Part shown: positions 26,116 to 35,879 of the stretch, piece by piece
Numbering within the stretch: the first letter of the stretch is position 1
Layout of the letters: every line of letters begins with the position of its first letter
Source of the DNA: JBFHIJ01 sp963678775
GTDB taxonomy: Bacteria > Bacteroidota > Ignavibacteria > Kapaibacteriales > UBA2268
Direction: 5' to 3'
NCBI GenBank assembly: GCA_963678775.2
Contig: CAXXGR010000007.1
Span: forward strand, 496,001 to 560,000
Length of the DNA stretch: 64,000 bases
Made by a program: the position numbers and the translations under genes
Notes under the pieces: model-generated
Database searches by the model: none
Seen by the model: the letters and a program-made list of their open reading frames with translations, nothing else
Told to the model about the DNA's origin: nothing

Positions 26116-26577
26116 ATGGCTAAAAGTTTAAACAGAGTTACACTTATAGGGAATTTGGGTAAAGATCCTGAATTACGTACTACACCTACAGGGCAAACTG
26201 TGTGTAACTTCTCAATCGCAACTACTGAGAGTTATAAAGACAAAAATGACCAATGGCAAGAAGTGACTGATTGGCATAATATTGTTATGTGGAATCGCCT
26301 TGCTGAAGTAGCTGGTCAGTATCTAAAAAAAGGTAATAAAGTATACTTAGAAGGTAAATTAAAAACCAGATCTTATGAGAAAGATGGTGTTACCCGTTAC
26401 ATGACTGAAGTTATGGTAAATAATATGGTATTACTGCCATCAGGAAACATGGGAGCGCAAGTTGGTAATCCTTATACTCCTCAAGCTACTCAAGTTCAGC
26501 AGACTCCTTCCGTTGGTCCAAATCTATCGGAACATGTAATTGGCGAAGATGATTTTAGTGATGAAGTTCCATTCTAA
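26116..26577 (+). CDS. ssb: single-stranded DNA-binding protein
   Basis: 153 residues: an OB-fold (about 1-110, opening with RVTLIGNLGKDPELR), a Gln/Thr/Pro-rich linker and the acidic tip DDFSDEVPF, which recruits replication and repair partners. GGAGAAGGG precedes the ATG. It is followed closely by a HAD phosphatase and cmk, forming a likely nucleotide/DNA operon. Confidence 0.97.
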   Translation: MAKSLNRVTLIGNLGKDPELRTTPTGQTVCNFSIATTESYKDKNDQWQEVTDWHNIVMWNRLAEVAGQYLKKGNKVYLEGKLKTRSYEKDGVTRYMTEVMVNNMVLLPSGNMGAQVGNPYTPQATQVQQTPSVGPNLSEHVIGEDDFSDEVPF

Positions 26578-26586
26578 TCAAAATAT

Positions 26587-27291
26587 ATGAAATATTTATT
26601 TTTATTTGACATTGATGGTACTATACTTAATTTTCGTCATCAAGTAGCTAAAGCTCTTTTTATAGAGCTAATGACTGAAGTATTCGGCAAAGAGTTTGAC
26701 GAGACTCATCTACCTGATTTTAACGGAAGGACTGATTTGTATATTCTTAGAACTATGGCAGAAAATCACGGTATAGATTTTAATGGCTTAAGTGCCAAGT
26801 TGCCTGAGGTATGGGAAGCAATCATAGCAAAGTTCCAAAACTATTCTACACCGGAATATATAGAATTGCTGCCTGGAGTACATGAGATATTAGTATCATT
26901 GTCACAAAGAGATGATGTTACGCTTGGGCTAATCACAGGCAATTTTCGGGCTAATGCTTATTTGAAGCTAAAAGCACATGATTTAGGAGACTTCTTTAAA
27001 TTCGGTGCTTTCGGTGATGACCATGAAAATAGAAATAACTTACCTCCAATAGCAATAAGCAAAGCCAACGTGCATCTCAATTCTGATGTATTTACTTCAC
27101 GAAATACATTGATTATTGGAGATACAAAGCGTGATATAGAGTGTGCTAAGTTTAACCAGATAAAATCTGTAGCAGTTGGGACAGGTAAGTATACTTTAGA
27201 TGAGTTGTCTGAAGATAATCCTGATTTGCTTCTGTCTGATATGTCTGATTACGTTAATGTACAAAAATCTTTTTTCAACTTATTTGATTAA
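26587..27291 (+). CDS. HAD-superfamily phosphatase, phosphoglycolate phosphatase-like
   Basis: 234 residues. Motif I is FDIDGTIL (nucleophile and acid/base Asp), motif II GLITGN, and motif III/IV IIGDTKRDIECA. A helical C1-type cap lies at about 15-85. This resembles Gph/PGMB-like phosphatases, which dephosphorylate small metabolites such as 2-phosphoglycolate formed in DNA repair. It lies 9 bases after ssb and 2 bases before cmk. Substrate unproven. Confidence 0.85.
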   Translation: MKYLFLFDIDGTILNFRHQVAKALFIELMTEVFGKEFDETHLPDFNGRTDLYILRTMAENHGIDFNGLSAKLPEVWEAIIAKFQNYSTPEYIELLPGVHEILVSLSQRDDVTLGLITGNFRANAYLKLKAHDLGDFFKFGAFGDDHENRNNLPPIAISKANVHLNSDVFTSRNTLIIGDTKRDIECAKFNQIKSVAVGTGKYTLDELSEDNPDLLLSDMSDYVNVQKSFFNLFD

Positions 27292-27293
27292 AT

Positions 27294-27962
27294 ATGAAAA
27301 ATATTATAATTGCTCTTGATGGACCTGCAGGCTCAGGTAAAACAACAACTGCAAAAATATTAGCAGAAAAGTTAAATTACATATACATAGATACAGGTGC
27401 GATGTACCGTGCTGTTACATTGGGCTGGATAAGAAGTGGCTTGGAAATAAACGAAAAAAATGCTTCAAAACTTGTAGATTCTATATCTGTTGAGCTCAAA
27501 AACGAAGGTAATGGACAACTTACATATCTTGACGGAAAAGATGTAAGCGAAGATATCAGAACAACAGAGGTTACCAAATTAGTATCACCAGTGAGTGCTA
27601 TGGCTTACGTTAGAGAAAAAATGGTAGCCATGCAGCGTGAAATGGGGCAAAAAGGTGGTGTGGTAATGGATGGTAGAGATATCGGTACTGCAGTTTTTCC
27701 TAATGCAGAGTTAAAGATATTCCTAGTTGCTTCCATAGATGCGCGAGCAGAAAGAAGAACTAATGAAATGCTCGCAAAAGGGATGGATGTCAATCTAGAC
27801 GAAATTCGACAGCAAATATCTGAAAGAGATCATTATGACAGTACCAGAGAGCATAGTCCTTTGAAAAAAGCAAATGATGCAATCGAGATAGATACGTCTA
27901 ATATGACTATAGATATTCAGGTAGATGTTATTTTTGATTTTGCACAATCAATTATCAAATAA
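27294..27962 (+). CDS. cmk: cytidylate kinase
   Basis: 222 residues, the expected size. P-loop DGPAGSGKTTTAK at the N-terminus, YIDTGAMYRAVT for nucleotide binding, and DGRDIGTAVFP in the substrate region are the CMP kinase signature set. It phosphorylates CMP and dCMP in pyrimidine salvage. Confidence 0.97.
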   Translation: MKNIIIALDGPAGSGKTTTAKILAEKLNYIYIDTGAMYRAVTLGWIRSGLEINEKNASKLVDSISVELKNEGNGQLTYLDGKDVSEDIRTTEVTKLVSPVSAMAYVREKMVAMQREMGQKGGVVMDGRDIGTAVFPNAELKIFLVASIDARAERRTNEMLAKGMDVNLDEIRQQISERDHYDSTREHSPLKKANDAIEIDTSNMTIDIQVDVIFDFAQSIIK

Positions 27963-28028
27963 TTTTATTGCCGAATATTCGTTATAGCTAAAAATGATAT
28001 TAGTTATGCTTAAAATAAAGAGTATATT

Positions 28029-28919
28029 ATGCAAATTACTATAGATAATTCTTCAGGTTTTTGCTGGGGAGTAGTTCGTACGATAGATAAAGTTGAAGAA
28101 ACATTGGAAAAGTATAATGATCAACTTACTTATATATTAGGTGAGATTATTCATAATCCAATGGAAGTGAAACGATTATCTGATAAAGGATTGCAGACAA
28201 TAGATCACGATGATTTAGATACATTACCTGCAAATTCGAATGTAATTATTAGAGCTCATGGTGAACCTCCTTCTACTTATCAAAGAGCGAAGGATAATAA
28301 AATAAATATGATAGATGCGACTTGCCCTTTAGTCCAGACATTACAACAATCTGTACGTAAATTTTATGAAAAGGATTTCCAGATAGTAATATTTGGTAAG
28401 CCACAACATCCGGAAGTAAAAGGGCTTTTAGGTGTTTCTAATAATGACTCCATAGTAGTTCAGTCAGTAGAAGAGGCACTTGAAAAAGTTGATTTTACAA
28501 AAAAGACGGTTTTATTATCGCAAACGACCATGGACAAGCCTACATTTTACGCTATCAAAGAGACTTTAGAAAATAAAACAAAAGAATTAGTGGATGGTGG
28601 TGAAATTGAAACGGGCAACATGATTACAAAGCATACAATATGTAGGTTTGTATCAGGTAGGGAAGAGCCACTGATAGAATTTGCAAAAGAGAATGACGTT
28701 GTAGTGTTTGTTGCCGGTAGGAACTCTAGCAACGGCAAAAGTTTATACCATGTGTGTAAAGGTGCAAATCCTAAAACATACTTTATAGAGAATCATGAAG
28801 AGATAGAAATGGATTGGTTCGAAGGAGCTACAAAAATTGGTATAAGTGGTGCAACTTCTACACCACAATGGTATATGGAAGAAGTTAAAGGAGCTATACA
28901 TTCTAAGATTGTAATGTAA
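28029..28919 (+). CDS. ispH: 4-hydroxy-3-methylbut-2-enyl diphosphate reductase IspH
   Basis: 296 residues. The three cysteines of the 4Fe-4S cluster are present: Cys12 (GFCWG), Cys99 (ATCPLV) and Cys205 (TICRFVS). The substrate-binding histidines are in GEIIHNP and RAHGEPP, and SSNGKSL is also kept. It carries out the last step of the MEP isoprenoid pathway, so this organism uses MEP. It is separated from cmk by 66 bases and closed by a terminator. Confidence 0.96.
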   Translation: MQITIDNSSGFCWGVVRTIDKVEETLEKYNDQLTYILGEIIHNPMEVKRLSDKGLQTIDHDDLDTLPANSNVIIRAHGEPPSTYQRAKDNKINMIDATCPLVQTLQQSVRKFYEKDFQIVIFGKPQHPEVKGLLGVSNNDSIVVQSVEEALEKVDFTKKTVLLSQTTMDKPTFYAIKETLENKTKELVDGGEIETGNMITKHTICRFVSGREEPLIEFAKENDVVVFVAGRNSSNGKSLYHVCKGANPKTYFIENHEEIEMDWFEGATKIGISGATSTPQWYMEEVKGAIHSKIVM

Positions 28920-28954
28920 CCCATGTAAACGACCATGAACTTATAAAACAATGT

Positions 28955-28978
28955 ACGCCGAGGTAAATATCTCGGCGT
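28955..28978 (+). terminator. terminator after ispH (possibly bidirectional)
   Basis: ACGCCGAG (28955-28962) pairs perfectly with CTCGGCGT (28971-28978), followed by TT, C and a broken T-tract. Confidence 0.75.
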
Positions 28979-28988
28979 TTCTATTTTT

Positions 28989-30011
28989 CTAATTTACTAT
29001 TATAGGCATTTTGGCTGTAATTTTAAAAATTGAATCATCCAAAAATTCAAATGAAATACTTCCTTTAGACTCCTCTGTTAAACTGAGTAAAGCCTCTTTT
29101 ATGCTATCATTAAAATCTTCGACAAATGACTCACAGAATCTGACTAAAAAGTTTATAGTGAGATGATTGTCTGTAACATCAGTAAAAATAGAGGCATTGA
29201 TATCGTTTAATAAGATGTACAAAACTACTGTTCTAATTATAAGATTCGAAGTTTCAGATGTAGAAATAGCTATTCTTGAATCAATATTCTCCAATCTAAG
29301 AATTATATTTGACTTATTGTATTCCGGAATCAAATATCTAAATAGTTTTTGAATATCCAGATAAGCTATGTCAAAGGGTTGTTTGTGAAGTAAATTAATA
29401 ATATCGCTTATTTGATTTTTTAATCTGACATTTGGGGTAGAAGAATAATTATTATGTAGCTTTGCTACAAAATTTAATAGTACTTTTGAAAGATATATAT
29501 CTTTTCGCAGCTTAGATTCTATATGTCTTGTGTGTTTCAATTCGTTTTCTGAATCTAATTTTGTAGCAAGAATTTCTAAATCTATTTCTATGATGTCTAT
29601 AAAGCTATTAAGAATCATCTTTTGCTTTGCAGAATAATGCCGCTCCATGGTATCCATTATACAAATAGAACCAAAAACAGATTTATCACTTCTCAAAAGT
29701 GGACAACCTAAATAGTTTATTATACTATATTTTAAATCTTCAATATGTTTCCATTCAGATTGCAATCTAGCGTTTGGTACTTCAAGCATTGACTTATTAG
29801 TAATAACATATTTACTAAAAGATTTACAGGCAAATGTAGGCATCAGTTTTTCGTTGTATGGATGCTGTACATTTAAGTTACTTAGGTATACCTTAAAATC
29901 ATCTTCTGCGCTTAAAGTTATTAGAGCGACAGGCACAGAAAAAATATTAGAAATAAGATCTAACTTTTTCTGCCATTTCTCTTGGAACTTTATAGGGATA
30001 ATATTATTCAT
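28989..30011 (-). CDS. GAF-domain protein with degenerate kinase-like C-terminus
   Basis: 340 residues, soluble. Residues about 15-165 form a GAF domain (FSVPVALITL, NYLGCPLL, FGSICIMD). The rest looks like a linker helix plus an ATPase-like alpha/beta segment that lacks recognisable N, G1 and G2 boxes, so catalytic ATP binding is doubtful. It lies 10 bases after a multi-PAS histidine kinase and is surely co-transcribed. A likely role is sensing or docking for that kinase; this is inference. Confidence 0.7.
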   Translation of the reverse strand: MNNIIPIKFQEKWQKKLDLISNIFSVPVALITLSAEDDFKVYLSNLNVQHPYNEKLMPTFACKSFSKYVITNKSMLEVPNARLQSEWKHIEDLKYSIINYLGCPLLRSDKSVFGSICIMDTMERHYSAKQKMILNSFIDIIEIDLEILATKLDSENELKHTRHIESKLRKDIYLSKVLLNFVAKLHNNYSSTPNVRLKNQISDIINLLHKQPFDIAYLDIQKLFRYLIPEYNKSNIILRLENIDSRIAISTSETSNLIIRTVVLYILLNDINASIFTDVTDNHLTINFLVRFCESFVEDFNDSIKEALLSLTEESKGSISFEFLDDSIFKITAKMPIIVN

Positions 30012-30021
30012 AGTATAAACA

Positions 30022-32673
30022 CTAATATTTATTTAGAATTAAAGTAAAAGTTGATCCTAAATTTGGCTTGCTTTCGAGAGTGATTTGAGCCTTTATATAA
30101 TCCGCTAATTTTTTAGAAACAGCTAATCCAATACCTGATCCGGGATTTAATCCTATCGACGAAGCAGATTTATAGAATGGAGTATATAAATTTTCAATAT
30201 CCTCTTCTTTGATTCCTATTCCGGAATCAGTAACACTTATAAATAGTTGTCGCTCATAGTCTTTAATTTCTACAACTATATCAGTATGAAGTGGAGAATA
30301 TTTTATGGAATTTGTTATAAACTCGCCAATAATGTGAGAAATACTAGTTTTGTCAGAAAGCAGATTCAAGTTTTTTCCTAATGCATGGAATTTGAAGTTA
30401 AACTTCCCGGAGTTCATAATTTCAAACTGATTAACCAAATTTTTAATTAGATTATTGATTTCTATCGGAACTAAGAATGGTTTATAATTACCATCTAATA
30501 TATTTTGATAATTAATTACATTTTCAATCAAATTAGTGAGCGCATGAGTGGAAGATAAAATGCGATCAATATTTTTAATGGCTTCTGCATTTTCATTATT
30601 ATAATAGTATTTTAATATTTCTGCAGAAGTAGATATTGATGTTATAGGAGTTTTATACTCATGAGAGATAGTATTGATAAAATTTGTCTGCATATCGGTT
30701 AGTTTTTTTTCTGCATGCAAAGCGGATTCCAATTTATGATATGCGTTTTCTAACTCAGAAGTCCTCTCTTTTACTTTATTTTCCAGATCCGTATTCAGAG
30801 AAAGTAATAGCTTTTCGGATTCTATTTGCGAAGTGATGTCTCTGGCATTTGCAAAAACTAAGCCACGCTCTGCCAAATATTTTGAGTGCCAGGATAGCCA
30901 TTTGTAAGTTCCATCTTTGCATAAGTATCTATTTCGGAAGTCATATACATCATGTCCATGAAATATGTTTTTCATAATATCAGTAGTTTTGGAGATATCA
31001 TCTTTGTGTACAAAATTGATAAAAGGCTTAGACATAAGCTCTTCTTTTGACCAACCTAAAACTTTTGTCCACATTTCGTTGAGAGTTATAAAATAGCCAT
31101 CTGCTTTAGAGATAGAAACTAATTCAATACTGTTGCTAAAAAATAAGGAAATATCTTCTTGAAGTCTTTTTCTTTTTGTAATATCCGTGTGAGTACCAAT
31201 CATACGTATTGGTACATCGTTATCATCTTTAATAATTTTCCCACGTGCTAGAATGTAAATGTATTCACCATTCTTATGGAGCATTCTAAATTCTATATCG
31301 TATTTTGGAATTATACCTTCGATATAATCACTCAGCGTTGTTGTTATTTTATTTTTATCTTCCGGATGAATCATCGATGTGAAAGTATGATAGCTTTGTT
31401 CTAGTTCACTTTTTTCGTAACCAAGTATTTCACACCATCTATTAGATAAAAACAAATCATTTGTAATCATATTCCAATCCCATAAACCATCATTTGAACC
31501 ATCGATAGCTAAAGCCAACCGTTGTTCTGAGTTTTGCAACTGAGCTAAGACTTCTTTTTCTTGCGATATATCACGCATTAGTCCGATTACAGTAGTTTCT
31601 CCTTCGAATTCAACAATGGAAAGAGAAATAAGCATTGTTTTTGCATTGTTATATTTATCAAGATGAACCCATTCAAAAGTTTGGTTATATCCGTCAATCG
31701 CTTTCTGTATTAAATCATTTGCTTTTTCGTAGGAATTCAAACCATCCGGTTGTAATGGTGGCGACAAGTCACGTGGATGCATATTTGTTAACTCTTCTTT
31801 GGAGTAACCAAGCATGTCGCAAAGTTTTTTATTTACATCAAAATATTGCATATTACGCATAAAGAAAATACCATCATTAGCAAATTCATATAGTAACTCA
31901 TATTTCTTATTTGCTTTTATTTCGGATAATTCCAATTTCATCTGCTGAGTAATATCTCTTGTAACGCCCAAAAAATATTTAAAATTACCATCACTGTCAA
32001 AAATGGTATTAACTTGTACATCCGTAAATACTAATCCACCAGATTTATGAGGCTGTCTGATTCTGACAAAGCTAGTAGGAATCGATGTAATGTTTTGGGC
32101 TATCTTTTTACCTACTTCTTCTAACTCGTTCATTATAATAGGAATATCTTCATGATAAATGACTTCCGGTAAGGTTTGATTCATTACTTCTTCGGCAGTA
32201 AATCCTCTGATTATATATACATTAGGACTTACGTAAGTAAATTTACCATTAATGTCCATTGTCCAGACTACATCTTTTGATACTTGTGTGATAGTGTCGT
32301 ATAGTTCGTTTTTATACTCTAACTCTTTTTGCATTTTTATTTTGGAGGTAATGTCAGTTGCTAAACCTATGATCCCTATTTGAATACCGTCATTATCTAT
32401 ATTTGGGGACATTGTAGATTCGAAGAATGAAGAACCTAATTCCAAGATTAATGTAGAAGTATCACCTCTCAAAGCTGCATTTACTTGGGAAATAACATCC
32501 GGCATATCTTTATACACATCAAAGACAGACAGACCTACTACTTCATTTTGAGCAAGTCCTAATGCTTCCAAGCCTCTCCCAAGTGATATCTGAAAAATGC
32601 CATTGTTATCTACGGCAAACAGAACTACAGGAGATTGAGAAACAACTTTTTTTAAATTTGCGTCAGTAAACAT
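30022..32673 (-). CDS. multi-PAS sensor histidine kinase
   Basis: 883 residues with no membrane segment. About five PAS/PAC units fill residues 1-625; clear signs are DITSK, GVTRDITQQ, LMRDISQE, GTHTDITKR and ARDITSQ at their ends. A coiled coil (about 630-665) leads to HisKA with phosphoacceptor His671 in ISHEYKTP. The catalytic domain has the N box EFITNSIKYS, DSGIGIKEED and GSGIGLAVSKKL. It is therefore an active cytoplasmic kinase probably responding to redox state, light or a ligand. There is no receiver in the protein and no regulator gene beside it; its only operon partner is the GAF protein. Confidence 0.92.
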   Translation of the reverse strand: MFTDANLKKVVSQSPVVLFAVDNNGIFQISLGRGLEALGLAQNEVVGLSVFDVYKDMPDVISQVNAALRGDTSTLILELGSSFFESTMSPNIDNDGIQIGIIGLATDITSKIKMQKELEYKNELYDTITQVSKDVVWTMDINGKFTYVSPNVYIIRGFTAEEVMNQTLPEVIYHEDIPIIMNELEEVGKKIAQNITSIPTSFVRIRQPHKSGGLVFTDVQVNTIFDSDGNFKYFLGVTRDITQQMKLELSEIKANKKYELLYEFANDGIFFMRNMQYFDVNKKLCDMLGYSKEELTNMHPRDLSPPLQPDGLNSYEKANDLIQKAIDGYNQTFEWVHLDKYNNAKTMLISLSIVEFEGETTVIGLMRDISQEKEVLAQLQNSEQRLALAIDGSNDGLWDWNMITNDLFLSNRWCEILGYEKSELEQSYHTFTSMIHPEDKNKITTTLSDYIEGIIPKYDIEFRMLHKNGEYIYILARGKIIKDDNDVPIRMIGTHTDITKRKRLQEDISLFFSNSIELVSISKADGYFITLNEMWTKVLGWSKEELMSKPFINFVHKDDISKTTDIMKNIFHGHDVYDFRNRYLCKDGTYKWLSWHSKYLAERGLVFANARDITSQIESEKLLLSLNTDLENKVKERTSELENAYHKLESALHAEKKLTDMQTNFINTISHEYKTPITSISTSAEILKYYYNNENAEAIKNIDRILSSTHALTNLIENVINYQNILDGNYKPFLVPIEINNLIKNLVNQFEIMNSGKFNFKFHALGKNLNLLSDKTSISHIIGEFITNSIKYSPLHTDIVVEIKDYERQLFISVTDSGIGIKEEDIENLYTPFYKSASSIGLNPGSGIGLAVSKKLADYIKAQITLESKPNLGSTFTLILNKY

Positions 32674-32859
32674 ATTTTTATTTATTTTTGTATAGTAATC
32701 TAAACTATAATTTATTCTTTTAAGAATATACTAAATTTAAACGTATCTGTAAATATTAGATTGGATATTTTCTTCTTAGAACATAATGTGGTGAAACTTA
32801 GATTGGATTATTTCGTAAATAAGATTAATTGGGTCTTTTTATATCATAATGGAGAAATT

Positions 32860-35676
32860 ATGAAACACTTTGTGAGATTAGCAGTGATACTACTGCTTTT
32901 TGGCTTTGCTGCGGGTCAGGCAGATACGCCAAAAGTTGACATATCGAATATGTCAAAAAAATTACCTTTAGATCCTGATGTAAAGATTGGTAAACTTGAC
33001 AATGGTATTACCTATTACATCAGAAAAAATCATAAACCAGAAGACAATGCTCATTTTCGTATCGTAATCAGTGCCGGTGCTATAAATGAAGATGATGATC
33101 AAAATGGTTTAGCTCACTTTACTGAACACATGTGCTTTAACGGTACAAAAAACTTTCCTAAAAATGAATTGATTGAAGTCTTGCAGAAATCTGGTGTTAG
33201 ATTCGGTGCAGATTTAAATGCAAGTACAGCCTATGTACGAACAATGTACGAACTTCCAATTCCAATGAATAATCCTGAACTTTTAGATAATGCTTTCCAA
33301 ATTTTGGAAGATTGGGGACATAATGTATTGTTCGAGGGAGATGATATTGAAGGCGAACGTGGTGTAATCATTAATGAGTGGCGTCAAAGAAATAACGCAG
33401 GCATGCGCTTAAATGATAAACATGCTCCAAAACTATTCAAAGGTTCTAAATATGCAAAAAGAAACATAATTGGTGATACTTCTATCATTCTTAATTTTGA
33501 TCACGATGTAATTCGCCGATTCTACAAAGATTGGTACAGACCAGATTTAATGGCTGTTGTAGCCGTTGGTGATTTTGATATTGCGGACATGGAAAAGAGA
33601 ATCAAAAAATATTTCAGCAGAATTGAACCTGTAAAAAATCCTAGAAAACACAAAGTCTATGAAGTGCCAGGACATAAAGAAACATTAGTTTCTATTGCTT
33701 CAGATCCTGAACTAACAAATGATCGCGTATCTGTTTATATTAAACATGATAAAAAAGAAAGCAAAACTTATAATGATTATAGAGAAGGCTTAAAACGTCA
33801 AATCTTTAATTCTATGATGGGTACACGCTTTACTGAAGTTACTCAAAAACCTGATGCTCCATTCCTTGGTGGTGGTGCTTTCTATACAGATTATCGTGGT
33901 GATAAATCTATTTTTATGATTACTGCTACAACTGAAGGTGGCAAATCTATGAAAGGTTTAGAAGGTGCATTGGACGAAGTGCATAGAGTATTTCAACATG
34001 GGTTCGCAGAATCTGAGTTAAAAGCAGTTAAAAATGAAATACTATCTAATTATGAAAGCTATTACAACGAAAGAAATGCAACACAAAATAGAGCTTATGT
34101 TGGTGAATATACTCGTAATTTCATTGATCATGAAGCTATGCCCGGTATTGAATGGGAATATGGATTTGCAGCTGAAGTTCTTCCTACTATCACTGTAGAA
34201 GAAATTAATAAACTTGCAAAATCATATTATAGAAATGATAATACAGTAATTACTCTTTCTTTGGTTGAAGGTAATAAATTCCCTACTGAATCAGAAGTAT
34301 TGAATTTATATAAAAGCTCTGAAAAGAAAAAACTTACTCCTTATGAAGCGAGAGAAGTATCTGATCAGCTATTTACAAGAAAAGTAACACCTGGCTCAAT
34401 AGTCAACACTACACAAAACGCAAAAGTAGGTATTACTGAGTTGACTTTATCTAATGGTGCTAAAGTAGTAGTAAAACCTACTAGTTTCTCTGATGATGAA
34501 ATCTTATTTGCGGCTACATCTAGAGGTGGTGCTTCTTTAAGTTCTGAAGAAGATTATTTTACAGCATCTGCTGCAGCTCAATTTGTACCTATGGGTGGTC
34601 TTGGAGAATTTTCTTTTGGTGATCTTCAAAAAGTATTAGCCGGTAAAAATGCACAGGTAGCTCCTAATATTTCTGATTTAAGTGAAGGATTTAGAGGACA
34701 GTCTTCTCAGAAAGATCTTGAAACATTACTTCAGGAAGTAAACTTATACTTTACTGCTACAAGAAAAGATGATCAAATTTTCCAAGCTTTGCAACAAAGA
34801 TTTGCAGGTACGCTTGCTCAAAGAAGTAATAACCCTCAGAGTGCTTTCCAAGACACTATGAATCTTACTATGTCAGGTTATCACTATACTGCAACTCCTC
34901 CAACAGTGGAAATGGTTAATAGTGTTGACTATGACAAAGCAATCAAATTCTACAAAGAAAGATTTGCTAATGCAGGTGATTTTACTTTCTACTTTGTAGG
35001 TAATGTAGATATTGCAAAATTGAAGCCTTTGCTTGAAAAATACATTGCCTCACTTCCTGGCAAAGCTGCTGACGAAAACTGGAGAGATATGGGTATTAAA
35101 GCTCCAAGAGAAAGAATTACAAAACGTTTTAAAAACGGAAAAGAAGATAGAACTATGGTCTATATGGCTATAAACGGTAAATTTGATTGGAATCAAGAAT
35201 CACGTCATCGCCTACGCTCTATGAAAGATGTAATGGATATCAAATTTACCCAAGAAATTCGCGAGAAACTTGGTGGTGTATACTCTCCTGGTATTTGGGT
35301 AACTACTGAAAAATATCCTGAACCGGAATATCAAATAAACATTACTTTCGTTTGCGAACCTTCAAGAACTGACGAATTAGTAGCTGCTTCAGAAGAGCTT
35401 CTTAAAAATCTTAAAAAAGAATTGGAAGTAGAATCTACTGACAAAGTTAAAAAAGCTCAAGTGACTGAAAGAAATAGATCTATTGAAACTAATAGATATT
35501 GGTTAAGTTCATTGTCAAATGCTTATTTGAATGATGAGCCAGTAGATGGTGTTTTGACCTATGAGAAATATATCAAAAACTTAACTGCTGAAGATGTAAG
35601 AGAAGCAGCTAAGAAATATATCAATTTGGATCATTTGGTAAAAATCATTATGGAACCAACTACAGTTAAAAACTAA
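32860..35676 (+). CDS. periplasmic M16 peptidase, PqqL/pitrilysin-type
   Basis: 938 residues from the ATG at 32860, which follows GGAGAAATT and opens a signal peptide (MKHFVRLAVILLLFGFAAGQA). The inverted zinc motif HFTEH lies at about 86-90 and the further Glu in GVIINEWRQR. Two full M16 modules are present, the second (about 530-930) without a zinc motif, as in pitrilysin-like enzymes. It should degrade peptides in the periplasm or at the surface. It lies before an M3 peptidase, with its own terminator between, so the two share theme and not transcript. Confidence 0.92.
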   Translation: MKHFVRLAVILLLFGFAAGQADTPKVDISNMSKKLPLDPDVKIGKLDNGITYYIRKNHKPEDNAHFRIVISAGAINEDDDQNGLAHFTEHMCFNGTKNFPKNELIEVLQKSGVRFGADLNASTAYVRTMYELPIPMNNPELLDNAFQILEDWGHNVLFEGDDIEGERGVIINEWRQRNNAGMRLNDKHAPKLFKGSKYAKRNIIGDTSIILNFDHDVIRRFYKDWYRPDLMAVVAVGDFDIADMEKRIKKYFSRIEPVKNPRKHKVYEVPGHKETLVSIASDPELTNDRVSVYIKHDKKESKTYNDYREGLKRQIFNSMMGTRFTEVTQKPDAPFLGGGAFYTDYRGDKSIFMITATTEGGKSMKGLEGALDEVHRVFQHGFAESELKAVKNEILSNYESYYNERNATQNRAYVGEYTRNFIDHEAMPGIEWEYGFAAEVLPTITVEEINKLAKSYYRNDNTVITLSLVEGNKFPTESEVLNLYKSSEKKKLTPYEAREVSDQLFTRKVTPGSIVNTTQNAKVGITELTLSNGAKVVVKPTSFSDDEILFAATSRGGASLSSEEDYFTASAAAQFVPMGGLGEFSFGDLQKVLAGKNAQVAPNISDLSEGFRGQSSQKDLETLLQEVNLYFTATRKDDQIFQALQQRFAGTLAQRSNNPQSAFQDTMNLTMSGYHYTATPPTVEMVNSVDYDKAIKFYKERFANAGDFTFYFVGNVDIAKLKPLLEKYIASLPGKAADENWRDMGIKAPRERITKRFKNGKEDRTMVYMAINGKFDWNQESRHRLRSMKDVMDIKFTQEIREKLGGVYSPGIWVTTEKYPEPEYQINITFVCEPSRTDELVAASEELLKNLKKELEVESTDKVKKAQVTERNRSIETNRYWLSSLSNAYLNDEPVDGVLTYEKYIKNLTAEDVREAAKKYINLDHLVKIIMEPTTVKN

Positions 35677-35704
35677 TTTTAGTTAGTCAAAGTTTTTATT
35701 TTGG

Positions 35705-35728
35705 GGTTACTCTTTATGTAGAGTAACC
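35705..35728 (+). terminator. terminator after M16 peptidase
   Basis: GGTTACTCT (35705-35713) pairs with AGAGTAACC (35720-35728), then a T-rich tract. Confidence 0.85.
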
Positions 35729-35778
35729 TCTTTCTTTATGCTAATCATTTTAAATAAAACATACTTGTCTGGAATGTA

Positions 35779-35809
35779 TTGCTGAGTATGTTGATTAATA
35801 GTACTTTTG
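35779..35809 (+). promoter_or_regulatory. Bacteroidota-type promoter, M3 peptidase
   Basis: TTG (35779-35781), 20-base spacer, TACTTTTG (35802-35809): a good -33/-7 match. Transcription would give a ~65-base leader. Confidence 0.55.
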
Positions 35810-35879
35810 TATTTCAATGATTATGCTTAACTTAAGTAATTAAGTAAAATATTTGTTAAACTTTATATGCTATACTCAA

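Noticed and set aside
32761..32859. N-terminal extension of the M16 peptidase
   Set aside because: The ATG at 32860 has a good ribosome site and a clean signal peptide; the upstream 33 residues would bury it.
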